A stretch of DNA of 64,000 nucleotides from a bacterium (GCA_003245715.1 QKCJ01000031.1:155548-219547), one strand, 5' to 3'; counted from the first letter of the stretch, positions 45,254 to 54,597 are shown. Notes: generated from the letters alone by a model not told the origin. Program-made: numbers and translations.

Positions 45254-46711
45254 ATGAACAATGAGACCATTGCTTATCTTTTCGCTTTCGCACCGACGGA
45301 CAAATGGGGTGTGATGGCCAAACGCTATCCGCCGGAACTTCTGCCGGTGGCAAACAGACCATTTCTTGAATGGATTATTATCTGGCTTTCAGAGAGTGGT
45401 ATCCGCAACATTCATATTTATGCAAGTGATAACATAACAGCATTTTCCTATTTCCTTGGCAATGGTCAACGCTGGGGGATCAATATCAGTCTTTCAGCTG
45501 TCGCATCGCCAGAAAAAGCAATTTTACGCCTGGAGCATGAGTTGCAATACAGCAATGGTTTAATCATAGACTGCAGCTATCTTGCCAAAATAAAACAACT
45601 GACCATACAGGATTTGCCTGAAAATACAAACCACCTCTTTGTCGATAAAGGGCGAACCCGCTGGGCAATGCTTTCAAATAATAGCGCTGTGTCATTTGAT
45701 GGTGTAAGCGATCTGGACTCATTCTTCGGTAACATCACGATGAGCGGAGCAGATGTAAAGGAATTGGACTTTATCAGTTGTTCATGCTCGCAAGCCCTTC
45801 TTGAGGCAAATCGGTATATTCTCAGTTGTGAGGCGTACGCAGAATCGATTGCCGGTTCTCAAATCGAACCAAAGGTTTTTCTGGAGGCGGGTGTCGTGCT
45901 GCACCCTACCACGCGAGTTGAGAGCATTTCCTGTGTCGGGGAATATTGCGCGTTTGGCAGGGGCGCACGCATAAATTCCGGCACTGCCGTGGGCTCACAT
46001 GTGATAATTGGTGATATGACCATTATTGAGAACTCTATTATTTTGCCTAATACCTCGCTTGGCTCTCAGCTGAATTTTCAGGACTGCATTGTTGATCGTA
46101 ACTGTCTGATCAGATCCGGCAGTAATGAAGCGGTGATGATCCCCGACGGGTTTATTGCCTCGGAAATCAGCTCACATTCAGCCATCGATTTTCGTGAATG
46201 GATATGTCATTACATTCTGACTATTATTGCATTGCCGCCCCTTTTACTCGCGGCTGCTGTCACATGTTTATGGCTTTTACTGCGTGAGAGCCCTCAGGTA
46301 TTTGAGCATAAACAGGCAATCTCACTTCCGGTAGAGCCTCCTCCGGAATTATGGCCGTCTTTCACTTATACAGAGTTTGCACGCCCGCAGGGAGGGTTGT
46401 TGGGTAAATGGTTGAGCATCTGTCTTGTTCGCCGCTCTCCGCTTATCTTCAAATTGCTCCGTGGAGATATGAAATGGTTTGGTGTTGCGCCAAGATCTGC
46501 TGAGGAACTGAAGAATCTTCCGCCGGATTGGCAGGATTTGTATCGAAGTTCAGACGTTGGCTTTTTCCGGCTTGCTGAAATTGACAGCCTGGATAATTCA
46601 ACGGTGCAAGAGCAGGAAATGATCTCGGATTCATATTATGCGACAAGTCATACATTAGGGCAAAAGGTTAGGATTTTCTGGCGTTACCTTCTTCGATTCT
46701 TCATCGTTTAG
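45254..46711 (+). CDS. Nucleotidyltransferase-like/hexapeptide/PNPT fusion, apparently inactive
   Basis: A 485-residue first gene of the EPS operon. N-terminus (about 1-200): nucleotidyltransferase-like fold (ELLPVANRPFLEWIIIWL), but the GxGTR loop and the substrate Lys of the usual PK motif (here PPELLPV) are missing. Middle (about 205-300): left-handed beta-helix repeats (VIIGDMTIIENSIILP). C-terminus (about 310-480): a membrane helix and a PNPT-like domain (LLRGDMKWFGVAPRS). The catalytic Asp-Glu before the conserved Pro has become Arg-Arg (VRRSPLIFKLL). Both halves thus look like pseudoenzymes. It may be a scaffold or regulator of the true transferase at 51074. The ATG at 45254 has AGGA 8 nt upstream. 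Confidence 0.7.
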   Translation: MNNETIAYLFAFAPTDKWGVMAKRYPPELLPVANRPFLEWIIIWLSESGIRNIHIYASDNITAFSYFLGNGQRWGINISLSAVASPEKAILRLEHELQYSNGLIIDCSYLAKIKQLTIQDLPENTNHLFVDKGRTRWAMLSNNSAVSFDGVSDLDSFFGNITMSGADVKELDFISCSCSQALLEANRYILSCEAYAESIAGSQIEPKVFLEAGVVLHPTTRVESISCVGEYCAFGRGARINSGTAVGSHVIIGDMTIIENSIILPNTSLGSQLNFQDCIVDRNCLIRSGSNEAVMIPDGFIASEISSHSAIDFREWICHYILTIIALPPLLLAAAVTCLWLLLRESPQVFEHKQAISLPVEPPPELWPSFTYTEFARPQGGLLGKWLSICLVRRSPLIFKLLRGDMKWFGVAPRSAEELKNLPPDWQDLYRSSDVGFFRLAEIDSLDNSTVQEQEMISDSYYATSHTLGQKVRIFWRYLLRFFIV

Positions 46712-46775
46712 ACTGTAATTTCGCATGATGCATAAAGCAGAATCTTATATAGAGTAAATCTGAAATGGAGATGGC

Positions 46776-47108
46776 ATGGAAACCAAGGTTGAGGATAAAC
46801 AGAGATATCTTCTGGTGGAGGTAGCGTCAAACCGTCTGGATGTAGCGGTTGCGCCAGAGTTCAAGCAGAGGATTGCGGATATTCCGCTTGCAGAGCGCAA
46901 GGTGATACTGGATCTTTCAAAGGTTCCTTTTGTTGATTCAACCGGTCTTGGCGCTTTGCTTTCCCTTTTGCGTCAGATCGCACAGAACAAGGGGGCGTTA
47001 CGGATTGCCGGCTTGACCGAGCAGGTTAAATCGATGTTCATGCTGGTGCGTATGAATAAGGTATTCGATATCTATGACAGCGTCTCAGAAGCAGAGCGTG
47101 GCTGGTGA
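46776..47108 (+). CDS. STAS-domain anti-sigma-factor-antagonist-like protein
   Basis: A 110-residue SpoIIAA/RsbV-like protein. The phosphorylation loop VPFVDSTGLGALLSLL has the serine in DST at residue 52. LDLSKVPF and VRMNKVFDIYDS are also typical. In the family this serine is phosphorylated by an RsbW-type kinase and dephosphorylated by a PP2C phosphatase, and both domains are present in one protein 5 kb downstream. This is the likely switch protein of the EPS locus. It overlaps the metallophosphoesterase gene by 35 bp. Confidence 0.88.
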   Translation: METKVEDKQRYLLVEVASNRLDVAVAPEFKQRIADIPLAERKVILDLSKVPFVDSTGLGALLSLLRQIAQNKGALRIAGLTEQVKSMFMLVRMNKVFDIYDSVSEAERGW

Positions 47109-48060
47109 AGAGCCGATAAAACAATACCGCCATCAGCATCTGCAAAAACGGAAACTCAGGGAGTTAGAGCAGACAGAGCACTGGTTATGCCAGGGGCGAG
47201 GCGGGATTGCCTTTGAAAATATTGAGTTTATTCCCAGGGCTTTGGCGTGGGGACTGAACCTCCTTGACCTCCGCAAGCGTGGGGAAAGCAATGCTGAGTC
47301 CATTATTTTTAAAGAGCTGGACTGGCAATTTCCAAACATGCCTGAATCATTCGACGGTTACTCAATTCTACACCTCTCCGACCTGCATATCGATGGTATG
47401 CAGAATTTGCACTGCAGGATTAATGACATCCTCTGCCAGCAAACTCCGGACTTGACGGTAATCACAGGAGATTTTCGCTTCTCAACAGCTGGCTCAATAC
47501 ACTTAGTGCTGGAGTTTATGCAGAAAATTGCCGATAAACTACCGGGCATTGACGGAACTCTGGCTATTCTTGGAAATCACGACACGGCTGAACTTGTTAA
47601 GCCGTTAGAGGATATGGGGATACGGTTTCTGCTGAATGAGAATCATCCGATCAATCGGGGGGATGACACGATTGTTCTTTCCGGTCTGGATGATGTTCAT
47701 TTTTATGATTTGGGTGATATTGAACTTTGTAATTCTAGGATTTCAAACAGAAATTTTGAAGCGTTCAAGGTTCTGCTGGTGCACTCTCCAGAGATTATTG
47801 CGCAGGCCGAGCGTTTGGGCTATTCGCTCTATCTATGTGGGCATACGCATGCCGGACAAATATGTCTCCCAGCCGGAATACCGGTAATTACCAATGCAAA
47901 CTGCTCCCGCAGGTTTGCCAATGGGCGCTGGCGGTTTAATAATTTACAGGGGTATACGCACTTCGGAACAGGGTCGTCAGGCTTGCCTGTGCGTTTTAAT
48001 TGTAAGCCGGAGATAGTTCTGCACAGGCTTCATTATAGAAAATTAAAAAAGCTGGAGTGA
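47074..48060 (+). CDS. Metallophosphoesterase (YkuE/YaeI-like)
   Basis: A 328-residue calcineurin-like phosphoesterase with all metal motifs: SDLHID (about 105), TGDF, GNHD, the VHSPE and CGHTHAGQ. Unlike YkuE it has no N-terminal membrane helix; about 100 polar residues precede the domain. It may hydrolyse a phospho- or pyrophosphate bond in EPS lipid metabolism; relatives include LpxG-type UDP-diacylglucosamine pyrophosphatases. The substrate is unknown. It starts inside the STAS gene and ends next to the export gene, so it is part of one operon. Confidence 0.85.
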   Translation: MTASQKQSVAGEEPIKQYRHQHLQKRKLRELEQTEHWLCQGRGGIAFENIEFIPRALAWGLNLLDLRKRGESNAESIIFKELDWQFPNMPESFDGYSILHLSDLHIDGMQNLHCRINDILCQQTPDLTVITGDFRFSTAGSIHLVLEFMQKIADKLPGIDGTLAILGNHDTAELVKPLEDMGIRFLLNENHPINRGDDTIVLSGLDDVHFYDLGDIELCNSRISNRNFEAFKVLLVHSPEIIAQAERLGYSLYLCGHTHAGQICLPAGIPVITNANCSRRFANGRWRFNNLQGYTHFGTGSSGLPVRFNCKPEIVLHRLHYRKLKKLE

Positions 48061-48071
48061 AAGACAGGCAA

Positions 48072-51056
48072 ATGACACAAGAATTCATACGAAAGCACCG
48101 GAACATTATATTCTATATGGTACTGTGTGCTGTGATATCAACATCCTGCAGTAGCTACAGTTACCGTGAAGAACGCAGTACGGCAGAAAAGTCTGCTCAG
48201 GTTAACCCTCCCTGGCTTCAGCGTCTGGTTGAGGCAAACCCGGAGCCCAAAAAATATATACCAGAGATGGGTAGCACTCCTGATAAAGGTGTCAGGCAGG
48301 AAAAACTGGAACGCAATAAGATTAACCGTCTGAAGAATCCGTTAAGCAGCTTGCCGGACCTTACAGCTTTAATTTCATCTCTTGCACCGGATGATTTGCC
48401 GGAATACAAGGGCTCTTCTACTGTGCCGGTTAACGCTGTAGGTGCTGCTCCTAATCCGGAGTTGGAGGCTGCTGATAGTGATTTAGCAACGATGAAGCCT
48501 GCGCCCAAGGGCACCAGCATTGTTATTAACAATAACAGTGAGCTTGCAAAAAAAACAAAAGTGCCACTCCCTCCCAAGATTGTTGCTTTGAGCTATATTG
48601 AGAAAATATACAATAGCATGAGCGGGTTCTCCTCCGGAAAGGAGTTATTGCAGTTTGGCTATGATATCTTCTCGCCCAAAACTGGCACCGATAAGATAGT
48701 AGAGAGTGAGGAGGAAGCTACAAAAGCCGGATTAACGGAGGCTCAGGATCAGGACTATTCGCTTAAGAGCGTTGATGTAGGAATGGTTGAGCAACCAAAG
48801 ATACAGGACTTCCTGAAGGATGCCAAACTTAATCTTGCCGGACCGGTTGATCCGGATTATCTGATCGGCATCGGTGATGAGATTGTCATAAACATTGCCG
48901 GTTCTTTGGATTTGAGTAAGAAATTTACGGTTGACCGTAATGGTGAGATCTTTCTTCCTGAGGTGGGAGCTTTGAGTCTGGTTGGGGTGCGTTTTTCGAA
49001 ACTAGAGGAAACGATTACAAAGCATCTGAGCTCGCATTATCAGAATATTCAGGTTGAGGTTTCGCTGGGGAAGATCCAGAGTATTAGAGTGGTGCTTGCC
49101 GGACGCTTGAAAAACCCGGGCTTGACCATGATACCGGCAAATTCCACTCTAATAGACGCTTTATCAATAGCCCAGCCAACCAAGGATGGTACCCTCCGTC
49201 AAATCAGGCTTTTGCGTAAAGGGCAAAAGGAAAAGAATATCGATTTGTATTCTGTTTTGCTCGGAAAGGGGCAGGCGGAAAATATAACATTGTTGGCGGG
49301 GGATACGATTTATGTAGGGCCGATCGGAAAGACGGTAACGGTGGTATTGCCTGAGGGTGGACATATCTTTGAAATACTGGAAGGGCAGGAACTCAAGGAG
49401 GTCATTGGATATTGTGGAGAGAGCGCGGCGTTCTTCAGGAACAACAACTTTCAAGTTGAACGGACGTACGAAGAGGGAGAGCGCAAAGTCTTTGATTACA
49501 CCCTCAAGGATGAGGCGCAAAAGTTGTATGCCAATGACGGGGACGTGGTTAAGATATTTGAAATTTACGCGGAAGTTAATAATGTCGTGGAGCTTAGTGG
49601 CAGTGTTGTGAAGTCAGGCTCTTATCCTTATACGGAGGGCATGACAATCAGCCAACTTCTTAAGAAAGGCGAGGGTTTTCTGATTGACGCCAGTTTGAAT
49701 AAGGCGTTGCTGACGCGTCGACTTGGCAGGACACATCGCTTCGATATAACGCCTGGGGATAAACGGGGAGTAACTGCAGAGGAGACGATTTGGGTAGACT
49801 TGACAGAGATATTGAGCGGCAATAAAGAGGCTGACATACAGCTTAATCGCCTTGACCGCCTAAAGGTTCTGTCAAAATCTGAAGCTCAGGATGCGCCAAC
49901 CATTAGTATTATTGGGGCGATTCGTAAGCCGGGTGTCTACCGTTTGAGCGGGGGGTTGACACTTGAGGCGCTGGTTGATCTTGCTGGGGGTCCGACTGGC
50001 GATGCATATCAGGGCACTAGCATGATAGTTCGCAGGCGTATAAATGAAAATGGCAAGCATTTTGATGCGGAGGTATTGCCGTTTAATTTATCGCTCCTGC
50101 TGAACGGAAGCGAGACGCCCATACGATTGGAAAATCACGATCATGTTGTGATCCGCAAGGTGCAGTCGCTGCAGGTCAAGGTTAAAATTGGTGGACGTGT
50201 TCAATTTCCCGGGACATATATCCTGCCTGATGGATCAAGAATCAGTGACTTGTTGATTGCTGCAGGTGGCTTGCTTGACAAGGCTGACTTAAGAGCTGCG
50301 GTCTTTTCGCGTGAAAGTATAAGAACAATCCAGCAAAGAAGGCTTGAAGACCTATTTATGAATTCGGAAGAGCATTTTTCCCGCAACAGAAATTATATAA
50401 CCAGAGATGGCAGAGTGACAGAGGCGGTAGCAAGTCATTTAGATTTACTTGGCCTGTCAAGGTTGTCGGAGAATATGCGGCAGTTTCAGGCGCAGGGACG
50501 AGTTGTGCTTGATCTCATGCGAGATGATTTTGTTGATAGTCAGGATGATCTTGTTCTGGAGGAGCAGGATGTTCTGTATATTCCACGAAGAATGAATTCG
50601 GTTGTTATCCTTGGCAGAGTTTTTTATCCGAATGCGTTTGTCTGGCGCGATGGCATGACGGTTGACGATTACATCAACAAAGCAGGCGGGATGAAGGATG
50701 ACGCCGACAAGAGTCAGACATATCTTGTTATGGCTTCGGGAGAGGTCCGCTCAGCAGCGCAGGAAAAATATGGCAATAGTTTTTATTCATACAACCCGGG
50801 CCCCGGGGATACCTTGTTGATACCGAGTCGGCCTTTGGCGAGATCCAAGCTTCATTTTATTTCAGACACTGTCTCTTTAGTCAAGCAAATGGCAGAGGTC
50901 GGTCTGATTGGGGCGTCAATACCGAGGGTTAATGATTCCGAGGCAGGTTTTGCCACTGGTCTCGACCTGGGGACCGCTCCTCAGCCAATACCAACCAGTA
51001 TCGGTAAACCGTATGATGAAATGCTGCTAAGGGAAAAGGCTCTACGGGTTAAGTAA
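48072..51056 (+). CDS. Polysaccharide export lipoprotein, Wza-like with five SLBB domains
   Basis: A 994-residue secretin-like outer-membrane export protein. The lipobox STSC follows a signal segment (about 10-25). A long linker (30-230) comes before the Poly_export domain (PDYLIGIGDEIVINIAG, about 255). Five SLBB units follow, with repeated signatures GRLKNPG, GSVVKSG, GAIRKPGVY, GRVQFPGTY and GRVFYPN, spread from about 340 to 910. E. coli Wza has only 379 residues, so this protein could span the periplasm further. A GTG at 48057 overlapping the upstream stop is the alternative start. It is co-transcribed with the metallophosphoesterase and sugar transferase genes. Confidence 0.88.
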   Translation: MTQEFIRKHRNIIFYMVLCAVISTSCSSYSYREERSTAEKSAQVNPPWLQRLVEANPEPKKYIPEMGSTPDKGVRQEKLERNKINRLKNPLSSLPDLTALISSLAPDDLPEYKGSSTVPVNAVGAAPNPELEAADSDLATMKPAPKGTSIVINNNSELAKKTKVPLPPKIVALSYIEKIYNSMSGFSSGKELLQFGYDIFSPKTGTDKIVESEEEATKAGLTEAQDQDYSLKSVDVGMVEQPKIQDFLKDAKLNLAGPVDPDYLIGIGDEIVINIAGSLDLSKKFTVDRNGEIFLPEVGALSLVGVRFSKLEETITKHLSSHYQNIQVEVSLGKIQSIRVVLAGRLKNPGLTMIPANSTLIDALSIAQPTKDGTLRQIRLLRKGQKEKNIDLYSVLLGKGQAENITLLAGDTIYVGPIGKTVTVVLPEGGHIFEILEGQELKEVIGYCGESAAFFRNNNFQVERTYEEGERKVFDYTLKDEAQKLYANDGDVVKIFEIYAEVNNVVELSGSVVKSGSYPYTEGMTISQLLKKGEGFLIDASLNKALLTRRLGRTHRFDITPGDKRGVTAEETIWVDLTEILSGNKEADIQLNRLDRLKVLSKSEAQDAPTISIIGAIRKPGVYRLSGGLTLEALVDLAGGPTGDAYQGTSMIVRRRINENGKHFDAEVLPFNLSLLLNGSETPIRLENHDHVVIRKVQSLQVKVKIGGRVQFPGTYILPDGSRISDLLIAAGGLLDKADLRAAVFSRESIRTIQQRRLEDLFMNSEEHFSRNRNYITRDGRVTEAVASHLDLLGLSRLSENMRQFQAQGRVVLDLMRDDFVDSQDDLVLEEQDVLYIPRRMNSVVILGRVFYPNAFVWRDGMTVDDYINKAGGMKDDADKSQTYLVMASGEVRSAAQEKYGNSFYSYNPGPGDTLLIPSRPLARSKLHFISDTVSLVKQMAEVGLIGASIPRVNDSEAGFATGLDLGTAPQPIPTSIGKPYDEMLLREKALRVK

Positions 51057-51073
51057 GACAAACGGAGAATGAG

Positions 51074-51823
51074 ATGTGTGAGGACAAAGAGTTAATTGAG
51101 TATGACTCACAAGAATTGCTGATACAGTCGCTTGAAAGGCTTTTGCTTGACTCATCAGGTGTACACGCAAAATATATATATCATCGCAAAATTTTAATGC
51201 ATAGTGCGGCTGTCTGGAGTGTGCGGACTATTAAAAGGCTGATCGATATTACGTCCAGCTTGTTGGCGCTTATTGCCCTTTCACCTCTTTTTTTAGTAGT
51301 TGGAGTAATTATCAAACTTACAGACCCTTCTGGTTCAGTTTTTTATCTGCAGAAGAGAGTGGGTAAATGGGGGCGGGAATTTGATTTTCCGAAATTCCGT
51401 TCGATGGTGGCCAATGCTGATAAAATCAAGGATCAGCTGTTAAAAGATAATCAACATGGTGACTCCTTAACCTTTAAAATGAAGAATGATCCCCGCGTGA
51501 CAGCGATTGGACGTTTTATCCGGCGGTTCAGTATTGATGAGTTGCCACAATTGTGGTGTGTGCTCAAGGGAGATATGTCTCTGGTAGGGCCAAGACCGGC
51601 CTTGCCGCGGGAGGTTATTAACTATAATTTTGCTCAGCGCAGAAGGCTGGACTGCGCGCCGGGTCTTACCTGTATCTGGCAGGTTTCCGGCAGAGGGGAT
51701 ATCCCATTTGAAGAACAGGCTAAGCTCGACAAGCGGTATATTGAAAGCAGGAGTCTGCTGCTTGATATTAAACTGATACTCCAGACAATTCCGGCGGTGA
51801 TTACAGGTAGGGGCGCATACTGA
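51074..51823 (+). CDS. Initiating sugar transferase (PNPT, WcaJ/PssY-like)
   Basis: A 249-residue polyprenyl-phosphate sugar-phosphate transferase that starts EPS repeat assembly on the inner membrane. After about 45 residues a re-entrant membrane helix (SLLALIALSPLFLVVGVII) is followed by FPKFRSMV, the catalytic Asp-Glu in SIDELPQLWCVLKGDMSLVGPRP, and GLTCIWQVSGR. All catalytic residues that the fusion protein at 45254 lacks are present here. The ATG follows GGAGAATGAG. It ends 1 bp before the REC-PP2C-RsbW gene. Confidence 0.93.
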   Translation: MCEDKELIEYDSQELLIQSLERLLLDSSGVHAKYIYHRKILMHSAAVWSVRTIKRLIDITSSLLALIALSPLFLVVGVIIKLTDPSGSVFYLQKRVGKWGREFDFPKFRSMVANADKIKDQLLKDNQHGDSLTFKMKNDPRVTAIGRFIRRFSIDELPQLWCVLKGDMSLVGPRPALPREVINYNFAQRRRLDCAPGLTCIWQVSGRGDIPFEEQAKLDKRYIESRSLLLDIKLILQTIPAVITGRGAY

Positions 51824-51824
51824 G

Positions 51825-53522
51825 ATGACAAGACGAATGATGTATTCTCCAGATGTAGTTGTACTTGTCATCGATGATGAGGAGAATATTGTCCATTCTC
51901 TGGTGCGCCAGATTATGAATATGGGGTATAATGTCAAGGGTACGTCATCGGGAAAAGATGCGCTGGATATTGTACAGGCGGAACATGTGGGCATAATTCT
52001 TTGTGATCAGAAAATGCCGAAAATGTCTGGTCCGCAAATACTTGAGCAGGTATGCAAACTCTCGCCATTCACCCAGCGCATAACTATTACAGGCTACTCA
52101 GAAATTGATATGATAGTTGAGGCAATCAATCTTGGAAAAACCCAGCATTTCCTTCTCAAGCCCTGGAAGAAAGAAAACCTTGAGGTGATACTGGATGTGA
52201 GTTATCACCAGTATATGCTGGCACAGGAAAAAGAAGCACTTCAAAAGATCAATGAAGAGCAGAATCTCAAACTAAAAGAACTGTCTGCGCGATTGATTCG
52301 GTTTTCCCATAGTCAGCGTACAACATTGGGCGATAGTTGGTCGTTGCAGAATTCATTATTAATTGATGAGCTACCAAGTGACCTTGAGGGTGTTGAGATA
52401 GCAGCAAAAACATTGCCCGCGCAGGATCTTGATGGTGACTTTATCTTTTGCCATGATATCGATAGCGGAGTTCTGGATATTGTTATTGGCGATGTTATGG
52501 GTAAGGGGCTGACCGCGGCTTTGACTGCGGCGAGTCTCCGTGGCTATTTTATGCACGAATGGGGGCGGGCTGAAGGGTTGGGGTACGAAAAGCATACGCC
52601 CGGAAAAATCATCAGCATGGTAAGTAAGGCCATAGTTGAGAGGCTGCTTGAATTTAACTCATTTGTTTCGTTGTTCTATCTGCGTATAGATCTTGGGCGG
52701 CGGCTGTTAAGCTATGTCGATTGCGGTAGCGTAAAACCATTACTTTTCAAGTCAAGTAATGGTGATGTTTCCACGCTTGAGTGCGACAACTGCCCGCTGG
52801 GTATCCCGGAAGGTGGCAAAGGAGTCGAAGAGGGGCAGGTCGATATTGAGGACGGAGATACTATCGTACTGTTCTCGGATGGCGTTGTGGAAGAAACAGA
52901 TGCAACCGGCAAGCAGGCGTTTGGTGAAAACGGGGTTATTGCATGTCTTTGCGATCATTTCCGTGATCCGCCGTCAGCGATAATTTCAAGACTCTTTGAT
53001 GAGCTTAACAACTTCAGGGGAGATATACGCCAGCATGATGATTTGACCTGTATTGCGATGAAGTTCGGCGGCTGTGAATCTCAAACCGCGTCAACGCTTA
53101 GCAGTAGCTTCAGGGATGACATGGAGATCGAGCTCGAAAGTTCATACAATGAGCTAGATCACCTTCATCATTTGGTGTCCGGAGCATGTGCGAAATGTAA
53201 TATAGATGGCGATAGGAAAAGTCAGGCCCTTTTGGCTGTTCATGAAGCATTTGTTAATATTATTAAACACTCGTATGGTGAAGAGCATGATAAGCCTGTC
53301 TGGCTAAGCTGGTATTCTGATAATGAGTTTATGCATATTGCCCTGTATGATTATGGGATATCATTTAATCTTCAGGATAGCTGTAACCCCGACTTTTCCG
53401 GCAACTCTGAAAGTGGTTTCGGTCTGCACATTATTACGGAACTAGCAGATAAAGTGATCTATGATATTGATAATAAGGCGAGAAACTTCATGCAGCTGTC
53501 ATTCAAAATTAATGACCGCTAA
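51825..53522 (+). CDS. REC-PP2C-RsbW partner-switch regulator
   Basis: A 565-residue regulator. The receiver (about 10-125) has Asp in IILCDQKMPKMSG and LLKPWKK. A coiled linker leads to a SpoIIE/RsbU PP2C phosphatase (about 185-410) with DLDGDF, IGDVMGKGLTAAL, FSDGVVEETD and HDDLTCIAM. The C-terminus (about 430-560) is an RsbW-type HATPase with EAFVNIIKHSYG (N box), DYGISFN and SGFGLHII. The protein thus has both kinase and phosphatase for a STAS substrate, as SypE does in Vibrio fischeri, where the order is RsbW-REC-PP2C. The likely partner is the STAS protein at 46776. It overlaps the convergent glycosyltransferase by 4 bp. Confidence 0.9.
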   Translation: MTRRMMYSPDVVVLVIDDEENIVHSLVRQIMNMGYNVKGTSSGKDALDIVQAEHVGIILCDQKMPKMSGPQILEQVCKLSPFTQRITITGYSEIDMIVEAINLGKTQHFLLKPWKKENLEVILDVSYHQYMLAQEKEALQKINEEQNLKLKELSARLIRFSHSQRTTLGDSWSLQNSLLIDELPSDLEGVEIAAKTLPAQDLDGDFIFCHDIDSGVLDIVIGDVMGKGLTAALTAASLRGYFMHEWGRAEGLGYEKHTPGKIISMVSKAIVERLLEFNSFVSLFYLRIDLGRRLLSYVDCGSVKPLLFKSSNGDVSTLECDNCPLGIPEGGKGVEEGQVDIEDGDTIVLFSDGVVEETDATGKQAFGENGVIACLCDHFRDPPSAIISRLFDELNNFRGDIRQHDDLTCIAMKFGGCESQTASTLSSSFRDDMEIELESSYNELDHLHHLVSGACAKCNIDGDRKSQALLAVHEAFVNIIKHSYGEEHDKPVWLSWYSDNEFMHIALYDYGISFNLQDSCNPDFSGNSESGFGLHIITELADKVIYDIDNKARNFMQLSFKINDR

Positions 53523-54595
53523 TGGCTGTATAGTGCTTCCAGCAACTCACAGTGCTTTTGCAGGGAAAAGCCATTGATTGCATGTTGCTGTGCGTTTGCT
53601 GAGTATTCGAGCCAATGCGTTTCATCCCCGGTTATTTTCAGGATGGCCTCTGCCATTGCTTTGACGTCCCCATGCGCTACAAGCATTCCAGACTTTTCAT
53701 GTTCGACAATTTCAGAAACACCGCTGCGTTGAAAGCCAACCACAGGTGTTCCGACACTAAGAGCCTCTAAGGCTACAAGACCGAAGGGTTCAATTCTTGA
53801 TGGAACGATATTGCAGTCCATCATAGCCATTTGTTCCAGAGGTTTATCAACAAACCCATGAAAAGTTACGAACTCTTCCAGCCCCTTGCTTTTTCTGATA
53901 TCCAGCAACTGTGGCATCAGCTCACCATCGCCGTAAAAATTAAAGTGAAAAGATTTGTTTGTGCGCAAGACCTCACAGGCAACCTCAAGGGCAATATCCA
54001 GTCCCTTTTGCCAGACCGCACGCCCGAAAATGCCGATTTGCAGTGTCTTGGCATGGTGAAAAGGCTGGTGTGTGATAGCGTGGTTTTCCAGTAATGGGTT
54101 GGGGATGACCGTTACTTTGGGTTCAAGTCTGGCAAAGCGCCTACAGAAATCTTCCTTGACGAAATTGGAATTCATGATCAGGCTATCCCATGAGCGTCCA
54201 GTAAGTTTCCAGATTAAGTTTGTAAAGATGCTGCGTTTCCTCCGCATAATTGTGTCGCCGTGCTCGGTATATATTTTAGTGCATTTGCGGAATAAATCCA
54301 GATTGAGCGAGACTGCCGGCGTGTCGCAATGGCAATGGATTACATCCGGGGCAGTGTGCTTAAGCATGTCATGTATTTTACAGCGCGATGACAATTGCCA
54401 ACCTCTGCTTAATCCGAGAGCTTGCATCTGGAATTCTGGAAGAGTTTGAGTGTTGAGGATTCTTCCGGGTTTAGCCATGAAGCAGATTGAATGTTTGCTG
54501 TTATCCCAGCAACCGTTTTTTAATAGCTGAAAGACATACCTCTGCACCCCGCCCAGGTCGCCATCCCATAATAGATGAAGGACTTTTCTCTGCAT
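53519..54595 (-). CDS. GT4-family glycosyltransferase (1)
   Basis: A 358-residue GT-B enzyme. The N-terminal DGDLGGVQRYVFQLL loop and the C-terminal EPFGLVALEALSVGTPVVG (EX7E) mark GT4, and GIFGRAVWQKGLDIAL is the domain 2 start. It should add one sugar of the EPS repeat in the cytoplasm using a nucleotide-sugar donor; donor and acceptor are unknown. It is the last gene of the leftward EPS operon, 2 bp after glycosyltransferase 2, and ends 4 bp inside the rightward operon. Confidence 0.88.
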   Translation of the reverse strand: MQRKVLHLLWDGDLGGVQRYVFQLLKNGCWDNSKHSICFMAKPGRILNTQTLPEFQMQALGLSRGWQLSSRCKIHDMLKHTAPDVIHCHCDTPAVSLNLDLFRKCTKIYTEHGDTIMRRKRSIFTNLIWKLTGRSWDSLIMNSNFVKEDFCRRFARLEPKVTVIPNPLLENHAITHQPFHHAKTLQIGIFGRAVWQKGLDIALEVACEVLRTNKSFHFNFYGDGELMPQLLDIRKSKGLEEFVTFHGFVDKPLEQMAMMDCNIVPSRIEPFGLVALEALSVGTPVVGFQRSGVSEIVEHEKSGMLVAHGDVKAMAEAILKITGDETHWLEYSANAQQHAINGFSLQKHCELLEALYSH

Positions 54596-54597
54596 TT

